DNA of 64,000 nt, from NCBI RefSeq assembly GCF_002564005.1, contig NZ_PDJG01000001.1, positions 3,100,001-3,164,000 of the forward strand. Reading direction: 5' to 3'. This DNA comes from Sanguibacter antarcticus (GTDB taxonomy: Bacteria; Actinomycetota; Actinomycetes; Actinomycetales; Cellulomonadaceae). Position numbers and translations under genes: made by a program. The notes beneath the pieces are model-generated. The model was not told where the DNA came from and made no database searches. It saw only the letters and a program-made list of their open reading frames with translations. Below are positions 33,883 to 40,258 of the stretch, piece after piece; positions within the stretch are counted from its first letter, which is position 1; each line of letters begins with the position of its first letter.

Positions 33883-33940
33883 TCGGGCGCTTGTTGCGAT
33901 CTCGGGCATTCAAAGGCCCGAGATCGCGACAAGTGCCCGA
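33883..33940. repeat. Dispersed palindromic repeat, copy 1
   Basis: A 25-bp left arm (33883-33907, starting TCGGGCGCTTGTTGCG) and right arm (33916-33940, ending GACAAGTGCCCGA) surround the loop ATTCAAAG. Only two positions differ and both would be G-U pairs in RNA. Copy 2 lies inside the nitrate reductase gene at 42062-42131 and shares the core CTCGGGC, eight bases, GCCCGAGATCG. Confidence 0.75.
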
Positions 33941-34126
33941 AGTCAGCGCTCGCGGAGCGAAAAGGTCAGTGCTCTCGGAGCCACAGACTTGAGGCTCTGT
34001 CGCCTGGAGGTCAGGGCTCTGTGCTTGGCGTGGACTCAGGGATCACGAGGCAGACAGGTGCCGAGAGGCACAGACGGTCGCGGGAGGTCGCGGACGGTCC
34101 CCGACGGTCCCCGACGGGCGCCGAGC

Positions 34127-35086
34127 TCAGGAGGTCAGCGCAGGAGCGCTGATCGGGGACCCGTCGTCGGTCGGGCGGTCTGCGTCGAGCTTCGCGTAGG
34201 CGGCCAGGTCCGTGTAGAGCTCGTCGGTGAGCGGGTTCTTCTTGCGCGTGACGATCCGGTGCACCTGGTACGCGGCCACGGCGACGTTCGCGAGGAGGGC
34301 GACGAGGCTCACGAGGAACAGCGCGGTCGTGTTGTGCGAGGACTGCACCGCGAAGGTCGAGTCGGTGACGAACGCCGGGAAGGCCATCGTGAACATCATC
34401 CAGAACGCGAGGGTCTGCGCGCGGTGCTGGAGCCAGGCCCCCTTGCGGAGGAAGAACGCCGGGATGGTGCACGAGACGAGGAGCGCGGCGCCGGCATAGA
34501 ACGAGTGGTCGCCGACGCAGTTGTACACGTACGCGAAGTTCCACAGGTCGTACGCGATGATCCAGAACCAGAGCATGTCGGGCCAGATCATGTCCTTGGT
34601 CCGGCCTCGCGTGATGTAGATCCCGGCCCATCCGCAGATCGTCAGGAGGTTGAGCAGCCCGGCGATGCCGTTCATGATGTTCCACGAGCCGCCGACCATC
34701 ATGACGCCGTCGATGAGCCCGTTCATCGAGTACACCTGGAAGTCACGGATGACGGCCTCGAAGATGTTCAGCGCGAGGATCGCGGCCGGGAACATCAGCG
34801 CGTACTTGTTCTTCGCGATGCGCGGGACGTAGCGCAGCGCCATGAAGCCGAGGCACCCGGCGAGCGCCGAGTACACCTTGACCCAGTGGAACCATGTGCC
34901 GGTGCTCGATCCTGCCCCGGCGGTGGTGGGCCACACGAAGATGGTGAGCATGAGCGGCAGCGCCACGAACAGGCACAGCCCGGCCCACTTGCTCTGGCGG
35001 GCGATCTCGTTGGCGAGCATGAGCGCGGCGACGACCGCGACCCACATGAGCGCGGAGTACCACGGGACGGATTCGAACAGGAACAT
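34127..35086 (-). CDS. DUF5692 multi-spanning membrane protein
   Basis: A 319-residue membrane protein with about nine or ten hydrophobic helices, rich in Trp and Tyr. I assign it to the DUF5692 family from its overall pattern (FESVPWYSALMWVAVVAALM, GTWFHWVKVYSALAGCLGFM, WPDMLWFWIIAYDLWNFAYV); that is from memory, and its function is unknown. The ATG at 35086 has a GAGGAG ribosome site. It lies 69 bp downstream of a TetR gene on the same strand, so the regulator and membrane protein are likely one unit, possibly an efflux- or stress-related pair. Confidence 0.72.
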   Translation of the reverse strand: MFLFESVPWYSALMWVAVVAALMLANEIARQSKWAGLCLFVALPLMLTIFVWPTTAGAGSSTGTWFHWVKVYSALAGCLGFMALRYVPRIAKNKYALMFPAAILALNIFEAVIRDFQVYSMNGLIDGVMMVGGSWNIMNGIAGLLNLLTICGWAGIYITRGRTKDMIWPDMLWFWIIAYDLWNFAYVYNCVGDHSFYAGAALLVSCTIPAFFLRKGAWLQHRAQTLAFWMMFTMAFPAFVTDSTFAVQSSHNTTALFLVSLVALLANVAVAAYQVHRIVTRKKNPLTDELYTDLAAYAKLDADRPTDDGSPISAPALTS

Positions 35087-35155
35087 CGGTTGTCTCCTCA
35101 GACGTGGACGAGCGGTAGCGCAGACCCCCTGCTGGTGTGTCCCCGAGGCGGGGCA

Positions 35156-35809
35156 TCAGGAAGGGATGCTGTCGCTGCCTCCCTGCTCGAGGCGCAGCGT
35201 CTGGCGCACGAGGTCTTTGAGGCGGTCGTCGGAGATGGTCGGGTGCGACCTCGTGAGGCCGATGAGCCCGTAGATGAGGACGTAGAACGTCTCGTAGACG
35301 TTCTCGATCTGGATCTTGTGGTGCCGTGCGTACGCCTCGACGGTCGTCGTGCGGAAGCAGTCGACCATCGCGCCGACGGCTCGGTCGATGAAGCGGTTGT
35401 AGAGCCGGGCGTCCTCGATCCGGGGGAGGCCGCCCACGGGGTTGGTCGCCGAGCGGACGTGCCGGCGGAACATCGCGATGCAGTCGGTCAGCGCCTGCTC
35501 GATGTTGCCGACCTCGCGCTGGGCGTCCCACTCGCGGATGCTCGCGACGAACTCGTCGATGTGCTGCTCGAGCACCACGTCGACGAGCGTGTCCTTGTCG
35601 GTGAAGTAGTGGTAGACGAGGCCGCGCGTGATGCTCACGCGTTCGGCGACGTCGGAGATCGACGTGCGGGCGATGCCCTTCTCGGCGAAGAGTGCGCGGG
35701 CGGCGACGAGGATCTCGTCTTTGCGTTCGTCGGGATGCTTCGACGTGCGCGGGGCCGGTGGGGGGAGCGCCTCGTCCGGGCTGTCGGTGCGGCCGTCGTG
35801 GTTCGCCAT
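35156..35809 (-). CDS. TetR/AcrR-family transcriptional regulator
   Basis: A 217-residue TetR repressor. The N-terminal DNA-binding domain is clear at about residues 27-75: DEILVAARALFAEKGIARTS, ISDVAERVSITRGLVYHYF, TDKDTLVDVVL. The C-terminal ligand domain is divergent and its inducer is unknown. It precedes the DUF5692 gene on the same strand. Its own promoter region carries a perfect 11-bp inverted repeat at 35894-35916 that overlaps a consensus -35 hexamer, so autorepression is very likely and co-control of DUF5692 likely. Confidence 0.88.
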   Translation of the reverse strand: MANHDGRTDSPDEALPPPAPRTSKHPDERKDEILVAARALFAEKGIARTSISDVAERVSITRGLVYHYFTDKDTLVDVVLEQHIDEFVASIREWDAQREVGNIEQALTDCIAMFRRHVRSATNPVGGLPRIEDARLYNRFIDRAVGAMVDCFRTTTVEAYARHHKIQIENVYETFYVLIYGLIGLTRSHPTISDDRLKDLVRQTLRLEQGGSDSIPS

Positions 35810-35883
35810 CGTGTCCCTGCGCTCGTCCTCGGGGCTGCGTGCCCCGGTGGTGCTGCTGTGGGTGTGACCAGCATCGATACCTG

Positions 35884-35916
35884 ACCGTAGACTCCCGTTG
35901 ACACTGTGTCAACGGG
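35884..35916 (-). promoter_or_regulatory. TetR gene promoter with overlapping operator
   Basis: CCCGTTGACAC (35894-35904) and its exact complement GTGTCAACGGG (35906-35916) flank a single T. On the minus strand the right arm contains a consensus -35 TTGACA (35912-35907), followed after 17 bp by TACGGT (35889-35884) as -10. A repressor bound here would block the promoter. Confidence 0.75.
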
Positions 35917-35964
35917 GCTGTGGTCGGGGTCGGGAACCTCACCGGGATGCTCAGGACGAACCCG

Positions 35965-35970
35965 ACTAGG
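35965..35970. repeat. IS target-site duplication, left
   Basis: ACTAGG directly before the left IS end, repeated at 37090-37095 after the right end. It fits the NCTAGN target preference known for IS481. Confidence 0.9.
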
Positions 35971-37089
35971 TGTTGTGGGTCATGACGTTGGTGACACGCC
36001 GGGGGGTGGGCGTGAGGAAGGGGTAGGTCCCGGTCTTGCAGGATGGAAGTACTCCTACATCCGCCTGCTTGAAGGACCTACCCCTCATGACCCACGCTAA
36101 TGCCCCGTTGACCCCTGCCGGAAGACTGCGCCTGGTGCAGCGCTGCGAGTACCGTCCGATCGCTCACGTCGCGGCCGAGGCGGGCGTCGCCCGCCAGACG
36201 GTGACGAAGTGGTTGCGCCGCTACGAAGCCGTCGGGGAGGTCGGTCTGGTCGACCGGTCCAGCGCCCCGCACTCGTCCCCGACCCAGACCCCGCCCGAGG
36301 TGGTCGTACGGATCGAGGAACTGCGCCGCACCCACAAGTGGACGGCCCGACAGATTCATCTCGAGCTGGTCCGTGAGGGTCATCAGATCGCGCCGGTGAC
36401 GGTCGCCCGCTGGTTGCGCCGGTTGGGCATCTCCAGGCGCCGGGACATCGACCCCACCGGCGCCTCCAACCGCGTGATCCGGCGGATCGTGGCACGCTAT
36501 CCCGGTCACATGGTCCACCTAGACGTCAAGAAGGTGGGGCGCATCCCCGACGGTGGCGGCTGGCGAGCCCACGGGCGCGGATCCGAAGCCGCGAAGGCGG
36601 TGGACCGGGCCAAGACGAAAGGCGCCCGCGCCGGCTACGTCTATCTGCACTCGGCGGTCGATGGGTTCTCCCGCCTGGCCTACACCGAGGCCCTGCCCGA
36701 CGAGAAGGCCGCCACGACGATCGGGTTCTGGGCCCGGGCGAGGATCTTCTTCGCCGCCCATGGCATCGACCGGATCACCCGGGTCGTGACGGACAACGGG
36801 TCGAACTACCGCGCGAAGGACTTCACGCGCTCGATCCTGGCTTCTGCGGCCAGGCACCAGCGCATCCGGCCCCACACCCCCAAACACAACGGCAAGGTCG
36901 AGCGCTACAACCGGACCCTGGCCGAAGAGCTTCTCTACGCCCGCGAATGGACCTCAGAAGCTCAACGCGCCGCCGCACTCGACGTCTGGAACATCCACTA
37001 CAACTACCATCGACCCCACACTGCAACCGGAAACCAACCCCCAGCCTCACGCCTCCGAGCAGGTGTCACCAACGTCATGACACAGAACA
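35971..37089 (+). mobile_element. Intact IS481-family insertion sequence
   Basis: A 1119-bp element bounded by terminal inverted repeats. The left end TGTTGTGGGTCATGACGTTG and the right end, read inward, TGTTCTGTGTCATGACGTTG differ at two positions and continue matching into GTGACAC. A 6-bp ACTAGG duplication flanks it. It encodes one full-length DDE transposase. Perfect duplication and intact gene suggest a recent insertion, between the TetR promoter region and the metallo-hydrolase-like gene. Confidence 0.93.
36019..36085 (+). promoter_or_regulatory. Inverted repeat that may sequester the transposase start
   Basis: AGGGGTAGGTCC (36019-36030) pairs perfectly with GGACCTACCCCT (36074-36085), whose last base is one nucleotide before the transposase ATG at 36087. 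In a read-through transcript from outside, this pairing would bury the ribosome site. Confidence 0.55.
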
Positions 37090-37094
37090 ACTAG
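36087..37094 (+). CDS. IS481-family transposase
   Basis: A 335-residue transposase that cuts and joins the IS ends. The N-terminal helix-turn-helix (RPIAHVAAEAGVARQTVTKWLRRYEAVGEVGL) and a second HTH region (TARQIHLELVREGHQIAPVTVARWLRRLGIS) precede an rve/DDE integrase core: HLDVKKVGRI (first Asp), VVTDNGSNYRA (second Asp) and HTPKHNGKVERYNRTLAEE (Glu). All catalytic residues are intact. The ATG at 36087 is chosen over one at 36036. The stop codon TAG at 37092-37094 lies outside the element, in the duplicated target ACTAGG. Confidence 0.93.
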   Translation: MTHANAPLTPAGRLRLVQRCEYRPIAHVAAEAGVARQTVTKWLRRYEAVGEVGLVDRSSAPHSSPTQTPPEVVVRIEELRRTHKWTARQIHLELVREGHQIAPVTVARWLRRLGISRRRDIDPTGASNRVIRRIVARYPGHMVHLDVKKVGRIPDGGGWRAHGRGSEAAKAVDRAKTKGARAGYVYLHSAVDGFSRLAYTEALPDEKAATTIGFWARARIFFAAHGIDRITRVVTDNGSNYRAKDFTRSILASAARHQRIRPHTPKHNGKVERYNRTLAEELLYAREWTSEAQRAAALDVWNIHYNYHRPHTATGNQPPASRLRAGVTNVMTQNN

Positions 37095-37095
37095 G
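37090..37095. repeat. IS target-site duplication, right
   Basis: ACTAGG, the second copy of the 6-bp target duplication. Its TAG provides the transposase stop codon. Confidence 0.9.
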
Positions 37096-37147
37096 CTCGA
37101 TGAGGGGTGCTGCACGGAGCGCACCCGTCTCCCGTGAGGAGCCGACG

Positions 37148-37960
37148 ATGACCATCTGGACCTGCAGCACGTGCGCGATCGAGCACCCGGACACCCCAGA
37201 GCCACCACCCGTCTGCGAGATCTGCCTCGACGAGCGCCAGTGGGTTCCCCCCACAGGGCAGCAGTGGACCACCCGCGAAGAGCTGGCGCGGACAGGACAT
37301 CGCATCCATGTTCACGAGCTGGAGCCCGACCTCTACGCCGTCGAGTGCGGGCCCTCGATCGGCATCGGGCACCGCGGCCTCCTGCTGCGGACCCCTGCTG
37401 GCAACGTCCTCTGGGAGCCTCCAGGCTTCATCGACCCAGAAGGCGTCGCGGCCGTCGCCGCGCTCGGTGGCGTCCACGCCATCACCGCGAGCCATCCGCA
37501 CCTCACCGGATCGTCCATCCAGTGGAGCCACGCCTTCGACGACGCACCCGTCTACGTGGCCGCCGCGGACGAACGGTGGATCCGGCGCCCCAGCCCCGTC
37601 GTCCAGCTCTGGGAAGGTCAGGTCGACCTCGTGCCCGGGGTGCAGATGCACCAGACCGGCGGCCACTTTGCCGGCAGCAGCGTCCTCCACTGGCCGGCAG
37701 GCTCCGACGGACAGGGGGCATTGCTCACCGGTGACACCATCGGTGTCGGCGCGGACGGCTCAGCCCACGTCATGCGCAGCTTCCCCAACTTCATCCCGCT
37801 GCCCGAACGCATGGTGCGACGCATCCTCGACGTCACGCTCCCGCTCGCGTTCGAGCGCGTCTACGGTGCGTTCCGGGTGATCGAGACCGACGGTCACACC
37901 GTCGTAGAGCAGTCGCTGCGCCGCTACATCAGGTGGTTGCGCGGGGAAGATCCCGAGTGA
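37148..37960 (+). CDS. Zinc-ribbon / metallo-beta-lactamase-fold-like protein
   Basis: A 270-residue protein. It opens with a four-cysteine zinc-ribbon-like segment (TCSTCAIEHPD, then PVCEICLDERQWVPP). The rest has a metallo-beta-lactamase-like order: LLRTPAGNVLWEPPGFID, ALGGVHAITASHPHLTGSS where the family HxHxDH motif would be, HQTGGHFAGSSVLHW, LLTGDTIGV. Only part of the metal-binding motif remains (SHPH), so the enzyme may be altered or inactive. A GAGGAG ribosome site precedes the ATG. It starts just after the IS and overlaps the next gene tail to tail by 32 bp. Confidence 0.72.
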   Translation: MTIWTCSTCAIEHPDTPEPPPVCEICLDERQWVPPTGQQWTTREELARTGHRIHVHELEPDLYAVECGPSIGIGHRGLLLRTPAGNVLWEPPGFIDPEGVAAVAALGGVHAITASHPHLTGSSIQWSHAFDDAPVYVAAADERWIRRPSPVVQLWEGQVDLVPGVQMHQTGGHFAGSSVLHWPAGSDGQGALLTGDTIGVGADGSAHVMRSFPNFIPLPERMVRRILDVTLPLAFERVYGAFRVIETDGHTVVEQSLRRYIRWLRGEDPE

Positions 37961-38582
37961 GCGCGAGCTCGAACACGTCCCCCATCGCGGTGAAACCGAT
38001 CTTCTCGTAGTACGGCGCCGACACCCCGCGCCGGGTCACGACCGACGTGTACCCGTGCTCAGCGAGCAGCCGCGACCGGCGGAACACGAACTCGCCCGGC
38101 GTGAAGTCGCGGAACCGCTCGGTCACGTAGTCGAGATCGATCTGCGCGACCCCAGCCCCCAGGTCGTGCAAGAAGACGTACCCGACCGTCTCGTCGCCGT
38201 GCAGCACGAGAAAGGCCTCGCCGGACCCCGACCGTTCCGCGACGAGCTTCTCCACCTCGAGCCCCGGGTTGAAGCGCACGATGTCCGCGCCGTGCTCAGC
38301 GAGCAGATGACGCAGGTAGGGGTCGTCGGGCCGGATCTCCACCACCGAGTACGACGTCGCAGAATGACGCGACCTCAGCATCCGCTGCAGATACACGAGA
38401 TTGATGACGCACAGGACAGCGTTGAGGCCCACCATGGGCCACACGCCGATGATCGCGTTGAACGCCAGCAAGATCGCCGAGCCCAGGAGGTTGAAGAGCC
38501 GCAGGCGCAAGATGCGCGACTGCAGCAACGACCACACGAGAATGGCAGAGCCGACCCAGCCGACGAGGTCGATGAGGGACAT
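37929..38582 (-). CDS. YgjV-like membrane domain fused to GNAT-like domain
   Basis: A 217-residue protein. The first 85 residues hold three hydrophobic helices (LIDLVGWVGSAILVWSLL; LFNLLGSAILLAFNAIIG; PMVGLNAVLCVINLVYL), matching the YgjV/Imp membrane family. The remainder resembles an acetyltransferase-type fold (SYSVVEIRPDDPYLRHLL, LHGDETVGYVFLHDLG, VVTRRGVSAPYYEKIGF), where PYYEKIGF is typical of GNAT proteins. Activity is unknown. The ATG at 38582 has an AAGGA site and begins the first helix; an in-frame GTG at 38711 is an alternative. Confidence 0.68.
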   Translation of the reverse strand: MSLIDLVGWVGSAILVWSLLQSRILRLRLFNLLGSAILLAFNAIIGVWPMVGLNAVLCVINLVYLQRMLRSRHSATSYSVVEIRPDDPYLRHLLAEHGADIVRFNPGLEVEKLVAERSGSGEAFLVLHGDETVGYVFLHDLGAGVAQIDLDYVTERFRDFTPGEFVFRRSRLLAEHGYTSVVTRRGVSAPYYEKIGFTAMGDVFELALTRDLPRATT

Positions 38583-38757
38583 GTACCGGTCCTTCAGATC
38601 ACGGCCGAGAGCCGGGCTCGGCACCGATGCCGAGAGCCATGACGATACCAACTCAGCGCCGTCCTGGACCAGGACCAGCACCCAGACGACGCCGCCGACG
38701 CGCGCTGGCACGTGCGTCCCGTTCTCACAGACGCCGCCGACGGCGTGTGCGGAGACG

Positions 38758-38796
38758 GTTACGGTCGATTAACTCCCGGACGCATCCGGGCGAAAC
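38758..38796 (+). promoter_or_regulatory. Possible degenerate GlnR box upstream of the nitrate transporter
   Basis: GTTACGGTCGATTAAC (38758-38773) fits GTnAC-n6-GaAAC in its first half and poorly in the second. A GAAAC at 38792-38796 is one base off the spacing seen at the nirB box. CCCGGA/TCCGGG (38775-38790) forms a small dyad between them. Weak alone, but it sits at the head of a nitrogen cluster with a good GlnR box further on. Confidence 0.35.
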
Positions 38797-38858
38797 ACGC
38801 GATACCTAGCCTTCTCGATAGCGCCCGACCGTCCGGGCCGGCTACCGAGGAGGCCGCA

Positions 38859-40250
38859 ATGACCGTTCCGCCGACGACAGTCACCCCGAGCACGACCACC
38901 GACACCGAGGCGCTCAGCCCCTCTGCACCCGCCGCACCACCGGCGCGCTCGCCGCGCACCGGACGCTGGATCGACCACTGGGACCCAGAAGACCCGACCT
39001 TCTGGCACGACGGCGGCCAGCGCATCGCCAAGCGCAACCTGTGGATCTCCGTGTTCGCCGAGTTCCTCGGCTTCGCGGTCTGGGCGACCTGGAGCATCGT
39101 CGTCCCGCAGCTCGGCAACGCCGGGTTCGTGCTCTCCATCGACCAGCAGTTCTGGCTCATCGCGGTACCGAGCCTCGTCGGTGCGACCCTGCGCATCCCC
39201 TACACGTTCGCCGTCCCGATGTTCGGCGGCCGCAACTGGACGATCGTCTCCGCACTCCTGCTCCTGCTGCCCACCGGGGCGCTCGCGTGGGCCGTGCAGC
39301 GGCCCGAGACCTCCTTCGGCGTGCTGCTCGTCATCGCGATGCTCGCAGGCGTCGGCGGCGGCAACTTCGCGTCCTCGATGGCGAACATCTCGTTCTTCTA
39401 CCCGGAGAAGGAGAAGGGGCGGGCGCTCGGCTTCAACGCCGCCGGCGGAAACCTCGGGACGGCCGCGGTGCAGTTCGCGGTGCCGCTCGTCATCGTCGCC
39501 GGCGCAGGCATCGCCCTCGAGCGCGCCGGCCTCATGATGATCCCGTTCATCCTGCTCGCGGCCTTCCTCGCGTGGCGCTACATGGACAACCTCACCTCCG
39601 CCCGTGCCGACTACCGCACCTTCGCCGCCGCGACGCGCAACCGCCACACGTGGATCATCTCCTTCCTCTACATCGGCACGTTCGGCTCGTTCATCGGCTA
39701 CGCCGGTGCGTTCCCGACGCTCCTCAAGAACCAGTTCCCCGAGGTCACGCTCTCCATCGCGTTCCTCGGTGCGCTCGTCGGGTCGCTCGCCCGGCCCTAC
39801 GGCGGGATCCTCGCCGACAAGATCGGCGGTGCACGGGTCACCATCGCGTCGTTCGGCGTCATGGCCGTCGGGGCGTTCGGTGCCGTGCAGGCGCTCGGCA
39901 GCCACAGCTTCCCCGTCTTCCTCGGCTCGTTCCTCCTGCTCTTCATCGCGTCAGGCGTCGGGAACGGCGCGACGTACCGCATGATCCCAGCCGTCTTCCA
40001 AGCAGGCGTCGTCGACCCGGAGGCCAAGGCCAAGGCGCGCAAGTCCGCCGCCGGGTGCATCGGGATCGCCGGATCGATCGGCGCCTTCGGCGGGTTCCTC
40101 ATCCCGCGCGGCTTCGCGCTCTCCACCGAGCTCGCAGGCAGCCTCGTCCCCGCCCTGTGGGCGTTCATCGGCGTGTACGTCGTCATGGCGCTCACGGTCT
40201 GGGCCGTGTACCAGCGACGCGGCTCGGCGATGGCCGCAGAGAGCATCTGA
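38859..40250 (+). CDS. narK: NarK-type nitrate/nitrite MFS transporter
   Basis: A 463-residue, 12-helix nitrate/nitrite transporter. A 50-residue cytoplasmic Pro/Thr/Ala-rich start (ending RWIDHWDPEDPTFW) precedes the first helix NLWISVFAEFLGFAVWATWS. The family glycine-rich signatures appear as GVGGGNFASSMANISFFYP with GRALGFNAAGGNLGTAAVQF, and again as SGVGNGATYRMIPAVF. It is the first gene of the assimilatory cluster and lies eight bases upstream of the nitrate reductase gene. A GAGGAGG ribosome site supports the ATG. A possible GlnR box lies about 100 bp upstream. Confidence 0.92.
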   Translation: MTVPPTTVTPSTTTDTEALSPSAPAAPPARSPRTGRWIDHWDPEDPTFWHDGGQRIAKRNLWISVFAEFLGFAVWATWSIVVPQLGNAGFVLSIDQQFWLIAVPSLVGATLRIPYTFAVPMFGGRNWTIVSALLLLLPTGALAWAVQRPETSFGVLLVIAMLAGVGGGNFASSMANISFFYPEKEKGRALGFNAAGGNLGTAAVQFAVPLVIVAGAGIALERAGLMMIPFILLAAFLAWRYMDNLTSARADYRTFAAATRNRHTWIISFLYIGTFGSFIGYAGAFPTLLKNQFPEVTLSIAFLGALVGSLARPYGGILADKIGGARVTIASFGVMAVGAFGAVQALGSHSFPVFLGSFLLLFIASGVGNGATYRMIPAVFQAGVVDPEAKAKARKSAAGCIGIAGSIGAFGGFLIPRGFALSTELAGSLVPALWAFIGVYVVMALTVWAVYQRRGSAMAAESI

Positions 40251-40258
40251 GCGAGCCC

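Larger units (their letters stand above)
33726..34126. other. 401-bp non-coding spacer with repeats
   Basis: This spacer separates the convergent E2 and DUF5692 genes. It holds a C/G-rich tandem repeat (33792-33866) and a dispersed palindrome (33883-33940). Short open frames cross it, but they read through the repeats and I see no coding signal. Its right third contains no recognisable site. Confidence 0.6.

Noticed and set aside
33793-34152. Possible small gene in the repeat-rich spacer
   Set aside because: It reads through the tandem repeat and the palindrome and has no recognisable motif or ribosome site.
35894-35916. TetR dyad as the site used at the 2-oxoacid dehydrogenase operon
   Set aside because: The arms CCCGTTGACAC are unrelated to the CTACG arms at 29773-29818, so the same regulator is unlikely.
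39041-40258. Upstream in-frame extension of the nitrate reductase through narK
   Set aside because: The extension is Arg/Pro-rich frame shadow of narK; the conserved protein starts at the GTG at 40259.
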